Part shown: in pieces, positions 48,992 through 56,617 of the stretch | Layout of the letters: each line of letters begins with the position of its first letter | How positions within the stretch are numbered: position 1 is the first letter of the stretch | Source: Brevundimonas sp. | GTDB lineage: Bacteria; Pseudomonadota; Alphaproteobacteria; Caulobacterales; Caulobacteraceae | Direction: 5' to 3' | Length of the DNA stretch: 64,000 nt | Assembly (NCBI RefSeq): GCF_027487935.1 | Contig: NZ_JAIYCP010000015.1 | Coordinates: 100,571-164,570, forward strand | The notes under the pieces: generated by a model | Database searches by the model: none | What the model saw: the letters and a program-made list of their open reading frames with translations, nothing else | Told to the model about the DNA's origin: nothing | Translations under genes and position numbers: made by a program

Positions 48992-49519
48992 ATGAAACAG
49001 ACAGACGCGCTCCGACCCCGCCGAAACTACAAGATCCGCAGCAGGCGGACCTGGACCCTGATCCGGGAGCGGTATCTGGCGGGCGAGAGCGCGCCGAGGC
49101 TGGCCGCGGTGTTCGACGTGACCGAAGCGGCGATCCGGGCACGGGCGGGGCGGCAGGGCTGGACCAAGCGGGCGCTGGCCGAGGCCATGGCGCCTGGGCC
49201 GCCGGACGCGGGGCCGGCGGAGATGATCGCGGGGCCGCTGGACGGGGATTTGAAGCCGCGGGAGGCGGCGCGGCTGGCGCTGAACGAGGCAGTCACGCTG
49301 TTGCGCGGGGGCAGGATGGGGTTGGCGGGCGAGGCCGCGCGGGTAGCCGATGTGATGGGACGGGCGGCGGCAAGGCTGGGGGAAGAGCCCGCTGAGGCGG
49401 AGGAGCCGGACGAGTCGGCGTTCGAGGCGGTGAGGCGGAAGGTGCTGGGTATCGGCGCGGACAAGACCCCTCTCCCGGTGGGAGAGGGAGGGACCCGCGC
49501 CGGAGGCGTGGGAGGGTGA
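48992..49519 (+). CDS. GTA-type small terminase subunit
   Basis: A 175-residue predicted small terminase, probably related to the first gene of alphaproteobacterial gene transfer agents. The start at ATG 48992 (MKQTDALRPRRNYKIRSRR) follows GTCGG; a longer frame upstream is unlikely. The N-terminal part contains a helix-turn-helix-like segment (LIRERYLAGESAPRLAAVFD, TEAAIRARAGRQGW), followed by an acidic C-terminal region. The last 17 residues (about 159-175) are encoded by a family D repeat and end in the repeat's own TGA. The assignment rests mostly on position just before a clear large terminase. Confidence 0.7.
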   Translation: MKQTDALRPRRNYKIRSRRTWTLIRERYLAGESAPRLAAVFDVTEAAIRARAGRQGWTKRALAEAMAPGPPDAGPAEMIAGPLDGDLKPREAARLALNEAVTLLRGGRMGLAGEAARVADVMGRAAARLGEEPAEAEEPDESAFEAVRRKVLGIGADKTPLPVGEGGTRAGGVGG

Positions 49520-49594
49520 GGGTCGGCTGGGCCACCGCGGACGCAGTCGACCCTCATCCGCCCCTGCGGGGCACCTTCTCCCATTGGGAGAAGG
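49468..49594. repeat. Family D inverted repeat element, copy 2, spanning a gene junction
   Basis: Bounded by CCCTCTCCCGGTGGGAGAGG (from 49468) and CCTTCTCCCATTGGGAGAAG (49574-49593, plus G). The interior GGGTGAGGGTCG (49514-49525) is shared with copy 1. The TGA of that motif is the stop of the small terminase gene and its GTG is the start of the large terminase frame. Confidence 0.85.
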
Positions 49595-50847
49595 AAACGG
49601 AAGCGCGGCTGGACCGCCTGTCTCCGGCCGAGCGGAGGTTGTTGGCGGCGGACTGGACGTTGGCGGCGCACCCGGGACAGAGGCCGCCGCACGACGACTG
49701 GACGACCTGGCTGGTGCTGGGCGGGCGCGGCGGGGGCAAGACCCGGGCGGGCGCGGAATGGATCGCGGACCGGGCGCGGGAGGGTGCCAAGGGGACCGGC
49801 CGCATCGCCCTGGTCGGGCAGAGCCTGCATGACGTGCGCGAGGTCATGATCGAGGGAGCGTCGGGGGTGCGGGCCCTGCCTCGCTACGGTCTGGGCGGGC
49901 GGCCGCGCTGGGAGGCCAGCCGGCGCAGGTTGGTCTGGCCTAACGGGGCGGTGGCCATGGCCTTCTCGGCCGAGGACCCGGAGTCGCTGCGCGGGCCGCA
50001 GTTCGGGGCGGCGTGGGCGGACGAATGGTGCGCGTGGCGGAAACCGGAGGCCACGCTGGCCCTGTTGCGGATGGGGTTGCGGCTGGGGGACCGGCCGCGT
50101 CTGGTGGTGACCACGACGCCGAAGCCCACGGCGGCATTGCGCCGACTGCTGAAACAACCAGGACTCACACGGTCGGACCTGCCGACGCGGATCAATGCGG
50201 CCCATCTGGCCCCGGCGTTTCTGGAGGGGCTGGAGGCATTGTACGGCGGGACACGGCTGGCCGCACAGGAGCTGGAAGGGCGGGTGGTCGAGGGGGATGG
50301 GGCGCTGTTCACGATGGAGATGATCGTGGCTTCGCGGGGTGCGGCGCCTGGCCGGCTGGACCGGGTCGTTGTCGCGGTCGATCCGCCCTGCTCGGCGGGC
50401 GGCGACGCCTGCGGGATTGTGGTCGTCGGGCGGAAGGACGGGATGGCCTGGGTGCTGGCCGACCGGACGGTCCGGGGAAAGTCGCCGCAGGGCTGGGCCG
50501 GCGTGGTGGCGCGGGCGGTCGAGACATTCGATGCCGCGCGGGTGGTGGCAGAGGCCAATCAGGGCGGGGAGATGGTCGAGGCGGTGCTGAAATCGGCGGG
50601 AGTCGGCTGCCCGGTGAAGCGGGTCCATGCCCGGTTCGGCAAGCGGACGCGGGCCGAGCCGGTGGCGGCCCTGTACGAGCAGGGACGCGTCCGGCATTGC
50701 GCCGATCTGGGCGCACTGGAGGAGGCGTTGATGGGGCTGGGCGACGACGACGGCGGATCGCCGGACCGGGCGGATGCGCTGGTCTGGGCGGTAACGGATC
50801 TGCTGATCGACGGAGGCGGTTTGGGGCCGAGGGTGAGGGTGGTGTGA
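49516..50847 (+). CDS. GTA/phage-type large terminase (DNA-packaging ATPase-nuclease)
   Basis: A 443-residue protein. The Walker A motif GGRGGGKT is at residues 69-76, followed by RAGAEWIADRAR. Walker B is in GAAWADEWCAW, the coupling motif in LVVTTTPKPTAAL, and an RNase H-like nuclease domain begins at VVVAVDPPCSAGGD and ends around DRADALVWAVTDLL. This arrangement is typical of the terminase (g2) of Rhodobacter-type GTAs. The first 26 residues come from the family D repeat; the true start may be downstream, but no better start was found before the conserved region. No portal, protease or capsid gene follows: the next gene is gmk on the other strand. Confidence 0.9.
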   Translation: MRVGWATADAVDPHPPLRGTFSHWEKETEARLDRLSPAERRLLAADWTLAAHPGQRPPHDDWTTWLVLGGRGGGKTRAGAEWIADRAREGAKGTGRIALVGQSLHDVREVMIEGASGVRALPRYGLGGRPRWEASRRRLVWPNGAVAMAFSAEDPESLRGPQFGAAWADEWCAWRKPEATLALLRMGLRLGDRPRLVVTTTPKPTAALRRLLKQPGLTRSDLPTRINAAHLAPAFLEGLEALYGGTRLAAQELEGRVVEGDGALFTMEMIVASRGAAPGRLDRVVVAVDPPCSAGGDACGIVVVGRKDGMAWVLADRTVRGKSPQGWAGVVARAVETFDAARVVAEANQGGEMVEAVLKSAGVGCPVKRVHARFGKRTRAEPVAALYEQGRVRHCADLGALEEALMGLGDDDGGSPDRADALVWAVTDLLIDGGGLGPRVRVV

Positions 50848-50881
50848 GGGGGTGGGGTGTAGCGCCCTCCGCCCCCAAACG

Positions 50882-50914
50882 CCGTCAGCCTGGGGCTTGA
50901 CCCGGAGATGACGG
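50882..50914. repeat. Solo, diverged family B-like arm
   Basis: The 33-bp stretch resembles one family B arm, sharing GGGGCTTGACCC and starting CCGTCA and ending TGACGG, but it has several changes and no partner arm nearby. It lies between the large terminase stop and the gmk stop (11 bp away). Confidence 0.5.
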
Positions 50915-50925
50915 CATCAAGCCGC

Positions 50926-51567
50926 TCAGACCACCTCGTCCAGCAGGGTGTTCTTGTAGGCTTCCACCCAGATGTTGCGGAACCGGCGGCTGCGCTCGGC
51001 GTGATAGATGTGCGCCAGTTCGGCATAGCTGCGGTCGAAGTCGTCGTTGACGAAGACATAGTCGAACTCGCCGCAGTGCTCGATCTCGCCCTTGGCATTC
51101 TGGATCCGGCGTTCGATCACCTCGTCGGCGTCCTGCGAACGGGTGACCAGGCGGCGGCGAAGTTCCTCGAGGCTGGGCGGCAGGATGAAAACGCGGACGG
51201 CGTCCTCCGGGCATTTCCGGGCGATGTCGCGGGCCCCCTGCCAGTCGATGTCGAACAGGACGTCGCGCCCCTCCGAGAGGGCGCGCTCGATCGGTGCGCG
51301 CGGACTGCCGTAGCGGGCACCGTGGACGTCGGCCCATTCGAGGAAGGCGTCGGCATCAATCAGCCGCTGGAACGCCTCGGCGTCGACGAAATGATAGTCG
51401 CGGTCGGCCACCTCGCCCGGGCGGATGCCGCGGGTGGTCATGGAGATGGACAGCTCCAGACCGCCATGGTCGGCCATAAGGCGGCGGCACAGACTGGTCT
51501 TGCCCGCCCCCGAGGGACTGGCCACGATCAGCATCACACCGCGACGGGGATGGCGTTCACTCGACAT
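50926..51567 (-). CDS. gmk: Guanylate kinase
   Basis: A 213-residue enzyme converting GMP to GDP. The P-loop is VASPSGAGKTSL (about 15-26), then SMTTRGIRPGEVADRDYHFV, the GMP-binding FLEWADVHGARYGSP and DVLFDIDWQGARDI. The start overlaps the end of yicC by 11 bp. It is the last gene of the minus-strand fab-mltG-yicC-gmk series. Confidence 0.97.
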   Translation of the reverse strand: MSSERHPRRGVMLIVASPSGAGKTSLCRRLMADHGGLELSISMTTRGIRPGEVADRDYHFVDAEAFQRLIDADAFLEWADVHGARYGSPRAPIERALSEGRDVLFDIDWQGARDIARKCPEDAVRVFILPPSLEELRRRLVTRSQDADEVIERRIQNAKGEIEHCGEFDYVFVNDDFDRSYAELAHIYHAERSRRFRNIWVEAYKNTLLDEVV

Positions 51568-52441
51568 TCTGGACCTGTTCGCGCAGCTGTTCGATCACGG
51601 CCTTGAGCTCGAGGCCGATTCCGGTGAGCGCGGTCGTAGCGGATTTCGAGCAGAGGGTATTCGCCTCCCTCATGAATTCCTGCATCAGAAAGTCGAGTTT
51701 CCGGCCGGCGGGGGGTTGCTGCAACAGGGTGCGGGCCGAGGCGACGTGGGCGGTCAGTCGATCCAGCTCCTCGCGCACATCAGCCTTGGTCGCCAGTGAC
51801 GCCGCCTCAAGGAAGATCCGTTCCTCGAGGCCCGGCGCGTCCGGAGCCAGCTCGGTCATGCGGCGGGCGAAACGCTCGCGGATGGCGGCGGCCTGGGCGG
51901 CCGCTTCCGTCTCGGCCGCTGCGGTCAGGGCGGCGATCCGGTCGATGAAGTCGGTGACGACCGGCAGGAGCTGGGAGCCCTCGCGGTCGCGGGAAACCTT
52001 CAGGGCATCGAGAGCCCGATCGATCGAAGCCGCCATGGCGGTCTCGACGGCGGCGCGGGCTTCGGGGTCGTCGACCTCCTCCGGGGCCTCCAGCACACCG
52101 CGTAGCGACAGCAGGCCGTGGGCCGATGGCGGGGTGGCCCCCTCCTCCGCCAGTTGGTTGGCCAGGTTCAGATAGCGGGCGAGGATGTCCTGATTGACCT
52201 TGAGCGCCGCGGCGCCGGGGTCGGCACGCTTGCCCTGGATACCGAGGGTGACCTGGCCGCGACTGAGCCGGGCCTGGGCGGCCGCCTTGGCGTGGCGCTC
52301 TAGACCGTCGAACCCTGGTGGGCCGCGGAAACGAACCTCCAGATTGCGGCCATTGACCGAACGGGCCTCGACCGACCAGGTCCAGTCGCCATGGGCACCG
52401 TCGGCCCGGCCGAAGCCGGTCATGCCGGAAATGGCGCTCAT
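51557..52441 (-). CDS. YicC/YloC family endoribonuclease
   Basis: A 294-residue protein. The N-terminal MSAISGMTGFGRAD and RSVNGRNLEVRFRGP, and the C-terminal KLDFLMQEFMREANTLCSK and IGLELKAVIEQLREQVQNVE, are the YicC signatures. YicC in E. coli was reported to be a hexameric endoribonuclease acting on small RNAs. It overlaps mltG by 4 bp and gmk by 11 bp; the yicC-gmk pairing is common. Confidence 0.94.
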   Translation of the reverse strand: MSAISGMTGFGRADGAHGDWTWSVEARSVNGRNLEVRFRGPPGFDGLERHAKAAAQARLSRGQVTLGIQGKRADPGAAALKVNQDILARYLNLANQLAEEGATPPSAHGLLSLRGVLEAPEEVDDPEARAAVETAMAASIDRALDALKVSRDREGSQLLPVVTDFIDRIAALTAAAETEAAAQAAAIRERFARRMTELAPDAPGLEERIFLEAASLATKADVREELDRLTAHVASARTLLQQPPAGRKLDFLMQEFMREANTLCSKSATTALTGIGLELKAVIEQLREQVQNVE

Positions 52442-53583
52442 CCGGCGGGGGCCGGAGCGGGGATGCGGATGACCTTTGCCCCCGGCGGGACCGTCACGCC
52501 GGGCGGCACGGCGGCGGCTCCGGAGGTTGTCCCGGCTTCGGCCGTAGCCGAGGCGACCGGTGCCGGCGCTTCCGGCGGCAAGCCCGCGCGCTGACGCTCG
52601 ATGGCCCGCCAGCGAGCGACGTTGGCGCGATGCTCTTCATAGGTCCGGGCGAAGGCGTGGCCGCCCGAGCCGTCGGCGACGAAGAAGATGTCGCTGGTCG
52701 AGGGCGGATTGAGCACGGCGGCGACGGCGTCGCGGCCCGGATTTGAGATCGCCGTCGGCGGCAAGCCGTCGATCTGATAGGTGTTCCAGGCATTGGGCCG
52801 GTCCAGCTCGGACCGCCTGAGACCCCGGCGCAGCGGCACCCCCTTGGTCAGGCCGTATTCGATGGTGGGATCGCTCTCCAGCCGCATGCCGGAGCGCAGA
52901 CGGTTGGTGAAGACGGCCGCGACCCGCGGGCGTTCAGCGGCGAGTCCGGTCTCCTTCTCGACGATGGAGGCCAGGATCATGGCCTCCTCAGGCGTACGGA
53001 CGACCGTGGCAGAGCTTCGGGCCGCCCAGAGACGGGCGAGATTTTCGTCGCGGGCGCGACGCATGCGGGCGATGACCGAGGCGCGGGTCTCGCCGCGGCT
53101 GATCTCATAGGTGTCGGGCCAGAGACTGGCCTCTTCGGGAACAGCCTCGATCGTCCCGGTCAGAATGGCCTGTTTGTTCAGGATCTCGACCGCCTGGGCC
53201 GAAGACCAGCCTTCCGGCAGGGTGACGTAATGGCGGACCACCCGGCCCTCGACCAGCAGGACGAGAATGGAGCGCAGAGAGGTCTTGCTGGGCACCTCAT
53301 ACTCGCCGGCGCGCAGCTTGCGGTCGGCTCCGGTCAGGGTGGCGGCGGCCTTGAACATGTCGGTCGAACGGATCACGCCGGCCGACTTCAGGGTCGCCGC
53401 GATGGCACTGACCCCGGCACCACTGGGCAGGCTGACGATGGTCGTTTCCCCCTCGCGGGCGGCCGGGCCGGGCGCATAGAAGACGCTCCATGCCGCCACG
53501 AGGGCGATGATCAGGAAGGTGCTGAAGGTGGCCGTAGCGGCCAGAAAGGCGGTCTTGCGCCCGGAATGCGGCTCAAACGCCAT
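52438..53583 (-). CDS. mltG: Endolytic murein transglycosylase MltG
   Basis: A 381-residue inner-membrane-anchored enzyme that cuts nascent glycan strands and sets their length. The membrane helix is at about 10-35 (ATFSTFLIIALVAAWSVFY). A LysM-like fold near 45-110 precedes the YceG domain. The catalytic Glu lies in ILASIVEKETGLAAERP, with VFTNRLRSGMRLESDPTIEYG and NTYQIDGLPPTAISNPG following. It has a Pro/Ala-rich C-terminus. It overlaps fabF by 1 bp and yicC by 4 bp. Confidence 0.95.
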   Translation of the reverse strand: MAFEPHSGRKTAFLAATATFSTFLIIALVAAWSVFYAPGPAAREGETTIVSLPSGAGVSAIAATLKSAGVIRSTDMFKAAATLTGADRKLRAGEYEVPSKTSLRSILVLLVEGRVVRHYVTLPEGWSSAQAVEILNKQAILTGTIEAVPEEASLWPDTYEISRGETRASVIARMRRARDENLARLWAARSSATVVRTPEEAMILASIVEKETGLAAERPRVAAVFTNRLRSGMRLESDPTIEYGLTKGVPLRRGLRRSELDRPNAWNTYQIDGLPPTAISNPGRDAVAAVLNPPSTSDIFFVADGSGGHAFARTYEEHRANVARWRAIERQRAGLPPEAPAPVASATAEAGTTSGAAAVPPGVTVPPGAKVIRIPAPAPAG

Positions 53584-54863
53584 CAGCCGATCTTCCGGAA
53601 GATGACCGAGGCATTGGTGCCGCCGAAGCCAAAGCTGTTGGACATGGCCACATCGATCTCCATCGGCTGCCCCTTGTCGCGCACCAGGTTCAGGGCGGTC
53701 TCGCGCTCGGGATTATCCAGATTGATGGTCGGCGGGGCGATCTGGTCGCGGATGGCCAGGATGCAGAAGATGGCCTCGATGGCTCCGGCGGCCCCCAGCA
53801 GGTGGCCGGTCATGGACTTGGTCGAGGACAGGGCGACGTTGGGGGCGTGGTCGCCCATCAGCTTCTCGATCGCGCCGGCCTCGATCCAGTCAGCCATGGT
53901 CGAGGTGCCGTGGGCGTTGACATAGTCGATGTCGGCAGCGGTGATCCCCGCCCGCTTCACCGCCATCTGCATGGCGCGATAACCGCCGTCCCCGTCCTCG
54001 GCCGGGGCGGTGATGTGGTAGGCGTCGCCGCTCATGCCGTAGCCGACAACCTCGGCATAGATGGTGGCCCCCCGGGCCCTGGCGTGTTCGTATTCTTCCA
54101 GCACCACGATGCCGGCGCCCTCGCCCATGACGAAGCCGGAGCGGTCCCGGTCCCAGGGCCTCGAGGCCTTTTCGGGCGCATCATTCGAGGCGGTGCACAG
54201 GGCCTTGCAGGCGAGAAAGCCGGCGATGCCGATGGGTACGATGGAGCTCTCGGCTCCGCCCGCGACCATGACGTCGGCGTCGTCCATCATGATCATCCGG
54301 GCTGCATCGCCGATGGCATGGGCCCCCGTGGCGCAGGCGGTGACGACCGAGTGATTCGGACCCTTCAGCCCGTGCCGGATGGAGATTTGTCCCGAGGTCA
54401 GATTGATCAGGGCCGAGGGGATGAAGAAGGGGCTGACCCGGCGCGGCCCCTGCTCCTTGAGGATGATGGCGGTGTCGGCGATGGGGCCGAGGCCGCCGAT
54501 GCCGGAGCCGACCATGACGCCGGTGCGCTCGCGCTGTTCCTCGGTCTCGGGCTTCCAGCCGGCGTCGGCCAGGGCCTCGTCCGCGGCGGCAATGGCATAG
54601 ACGATGAAGTCGTCGACCCGTTTGCGGTCCTTGGGCGACATGACCAGTTCGTGGTCGAACACGCCCGGCTGGCCCGGGGCCCCGCCGCCGCGACCGTCCA
54701 CACACGGGATTTCACCCGCAATGGTGCAGCCATAGCCCTCGGTGTCGAAATTGGTGATCGGACCGATGCCCGAACGCCCCTCGAGGATGCCCTTCCAGTT
54801 GTGCTCCACGCCCCAGCCGAGCGGGGTGAGCAGACCGAGGCCGGTGACGACGACACGGCGCAT
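53583..54863 (-). CDS. fabF: 3-oxoacyl-ACP synthase II FabF
   Basis: A 426-residue condensing enzyme of fatty-acid elongation. The start ATG at 54863 follows AGGAGC and gives MRRVVVTGLGLLTPLGWG. The Cys-His-His triad is visible in VVTACATGAHAIGDAAR, VNAHGTSTMADWIE and KSMTGHLLGAAGAIEA. acpP is upstream and mltG downstream, an order common to many proteobacteria. Confidence 0.97.
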   Translation of the reverse strand: MRRVVVTGLGLLTPLGWGVEHNWKGILEGRSGIGPITNFDTEGYGCTIAGEIPCVDGRGGGAPGQPGVFDHELVMSPKDRKRVDDFIVYAIAAADEALADAGWKPETEEQRERTGVMVGSGIGGLGPIADTAIILKEQGPRRVSPFFIPSALINLTSGQISIRHGLKGPNHSVVTACATGAHAIGDAARMIMMDDADVMVAGGAESSIVPIGIAGFLACKALCTASNDAPEKASRPWDRDRSGFVMGEGAGIVVLEEYEHARARGATIYAEVVGYGMSGDAYHITAPAEDGDGGYRAMQMAVKRAGITAADIDYVNAHGTSTMADWIEAGAIEKLMGDHAPNVALSSTKSMTGHLLGAAGAIEAIFCILAIRDQIAPPTINLDNPERETALNLVRDKGQPMEIDVAMSNSFGFGGTNASVIFRKIG

Positions 54864-54970
54864 GAGCGCTCCTCGCAACAGAATCCTGACCGCAAACAGT
54901 AATGGCCGCCGGGCGGCCCCGCTAGGGGTCCGCCGCGGCGGCCATCAATGCCGTTCGAAAAGGGCGGCGA

Positions 54971-55210
54971 TCAGCCGGCCAGCTTCTCATCGATGAATTT
55001 CACGGCATCGCCGACCGTCTGGATGTGTTCGGCGGCGTCGTCCGGGATTTCGATGTCGAATTCTTCCTCGAAGGCCATGACCAGTTCGACGTTGTCGAGC
55101 GAGTCAGCGCCCAGGTCGTCGATGAAGCTGGCCTTTTCAACGACCTTTTCCGGATCGGCGTCCAGGTGGTCGATGACGATCTTGCGGACGCGTTCCAGGG
55201 TGTCGGACAT
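54971..55210 (-). CDS. acpP: Acyl carrier protein
   Basis: A 79-residue acidic carrier. The ATG at 55210 ([15 protein letters not shown]) fits the family; an in-frame arginine-rich extension upstream is not used. Ser37 in [11 protein letters not shown] receives the phosphopantetheine arm. The stretch upstream to 55360 is the probable leader and promoter region of acpP. Confidence 0.98.
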   Translation of the reverse strand: MSDTLERVRKIVIDHLDADPEKVVEKASFIDDLGADSLDNVELVMAFEEEFDIEIPDDAAEHIQTVGDAVKFIDEKLAG

Positions 55211-55359
55211 GGGTGTCTCTGCTTTCAGGGCCGCCGCAGCGGCTGTTGTCTCAAATCCTGCCGTATGACGACGGCGACGGCGACGCAAGCCTTGAACGCA
55301 GACTCACCCCGACCGGGTAAAGAGGCTTTAGCACGCCGGCGCAGGCGGGAAATAGCCCG

Positions 55360-55560
55360 TTACCGGGTTTGACCGCTCCGGTTGACCCACCAGACCAGCC
55401 CCGCACCCACCACGGCCATGGGCGCGCCGTAGATCGCCCAGATGATCTGCCCGGTCATGAAACTGCCCGGCAGGACGTTGAGCCCCTGCAGCACCCAGAT
55501 GATCCCGATCAGGAGCAAGGGTCCGCTGAGGATGGTGGCGATGATGCGAAGGATGATCAT
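55360..55560 (-). CDS. Small inner-membrane protein within the fab gene group
   Basis: A 66-residue protein with two predicted membrane helices (about 2-23, ILRIIATILSGPLLLIGIIW, and 36-58, IIWAIYGAPMAVVGAGLVWW) and a basic C-terminal tail (VNRSGQTR). The ATG at 55560 follows GAAGAGGCC. The longer frame to 55713 runs through a family A repeat and is not real. No family recognised. Co-direction with fabG and acpP suggests a membrane lipid connection, but nothing proves it. Confidence 0.65.
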   Translation of the reverse strand: MIILRIIATILSGPLLLIGIIWVLQGLNVLPGSFMTGQIIWAIYGAPMAVVGAGLVWWVNRSGQTR

Positions 55561-55573
55561 TGGCCTCTTCTTT

Positions 55574-55708
55574 CCGCTCATCCCCGCGAACGCGGGGACC
55601 CAGTTCTGTCCAGCTTGACGCCGGTGTTTCAGGACAACCTGCTGACGCCCAAGGAATCCGACCACATCACCCAAAGGACTGGGTCCCCGCGTTCGCGGGG
55701 ATGAGCGG
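55574..55708. repeat. Family A inverted repeat element, copy 3
   Basis: A 135-bp element with perfect 31-bp inverted arms (55574-55604 and 55678-55708), identical to those of copy 2. The interior motif ATCACCCAAAG lies next to the right arm, so this copy is inverted relative to copies 1 and 2. It starts 13 bp before the small membrane-protein ATG and ends 11 bp from the fabG stop. Confidence 0.92.
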
Positions 55709-55719
55709 ATCAAACGGGG

Positions 55720-56460
55720 TCAAACCATCGCCATGCCGCCGTTCACATGCAGGGTCTGGCCCGTGACATAGGCAGCCTCGTCCGAGGACAGATAGACGGC
55801 GGCGGCGGCGATCTCGTCGCCCGTGCCGAGCCGGCCGGCCGGAACGCCCTTCAGGATGGTCTCCCGCTGCGTGTCGTTCAGGACGTCGGTCATCGGCGAG
55901 GCGATAAAGCCCGGCGCGATGCAGTTCACCGTGATCCCGCGCGAGCCGACCTCCTGCGCCAGCGATTTGGAGAAGCCGATCATCCCGGCCTTGGACGCCG
56001 CATAGTTGGTCTGGCCCGGGTTGCCGGTGACGCCGACCACCGAGGTGATGCCGATGATCCGGCCCGAGCGGCGCTTCATCATCCCCTTCATCGCGGCGCG
56101 CGAGAGGCGGAAATAGCTTTCGAGATTGACCCGGATCACGTCCTGGAAGTCCTCGTCCTTCATCCGGATCAACACGCCGTCTTTCGTGATGCCGGCATTG
56201 GCGACGAGGATGTCGAGCGAACTTCCCGCGGCCTCCTCGGCGCGAGCGATCAGGCCGTCAACCGATTCAGCGTCCGACAGGTTGGCGGCGGCGGCGAAGG
56301 CGCGCTCGCCGAGCTCCCCGGCCAGTTCCTGCAGCACGGCTTCGCGGGTGCCGGACAGGACGACGGTCGCGCCCTGGGCGTGCAGGGCCCGGGCGATGGC
56401 CCCGCCGATGCCGCCGGTGGCGCCGGTCACCAGGGCAGTCTTGCCGTTGAGATTGAACAT
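55720..56460 (-). CDS. fabG: 3-oxoacyl-ACP reductase FabG
   Basis: A 246-residue NADPH-dependent short-chain dehydrogenase of fatty-acid elongation. The start ATG at 56460 gives MFNLNGKTALVTGATGGIGG with the nucleotide-binding TGATGGIGG. The catalytic Ser-Tyr-Lys is seen in GITSVVGVTGNPGQTNYAAS followed by KAG. A longer frame to 56595 runs into a family B repeat. fabD is upstream across that repeat. Confidence 0.97.
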   Translation of the reverse strand: MFNLNGKTALVTGATGGIGGAIARALHAQGATVVLSGTREAVLQELAGELGERAFAAAANLSDAESVDGLIARAEEAAGSSLDILVANAGITKDGVLIRMKDEDFQDVIRVNLESYFRLSRAAMKGMMKRRSGRIIGITSVVGVTGNPGQTNYAASKAGMIGFSKSLAQEVGSRGITVNCIAPGFIASPMTDVLNDTQRETILKGVPAGRLGTGDEIAAAAVYLSSDEAAYVTGQTLHVNGGMAMV

Positions 56461-56474
56461 CGTTGCCTCTTCTT

Positions 56475-56610
56475 CCGTCATCCTCGGGCTTGACCCGAGG
56501 ATCAGACTATCAGGTGCGCCCAGCCAGTGAGTTGAACGCGGTTTGGGGGTCGTCCCGGGCGCACAGCTTGCCCAGACCGCTGATCCTCGGGTCAAGCCCG
56601 AGGATGACGG
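56475..56610. repeat. Family B inverted repeat element, copy 3
   Basis: A 136-bp element with perfect 31-bp inverted arms at 56475-56505 and 56580-56610, identical to those of copy 1 and in the same orientation. It starts 14 bp upstream of the fabG ATG and ends 7 bp from the fabD stop. Confidence 0.92.
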
Positions 56611-56617
56611 CGGGGTA

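Noticed and set aside
48992..50847. Terminase pair considered as the start of a prophage
   Set aside because: No integrase, portal, capsid or tail genes follow; both flanks are housekeeping genes.
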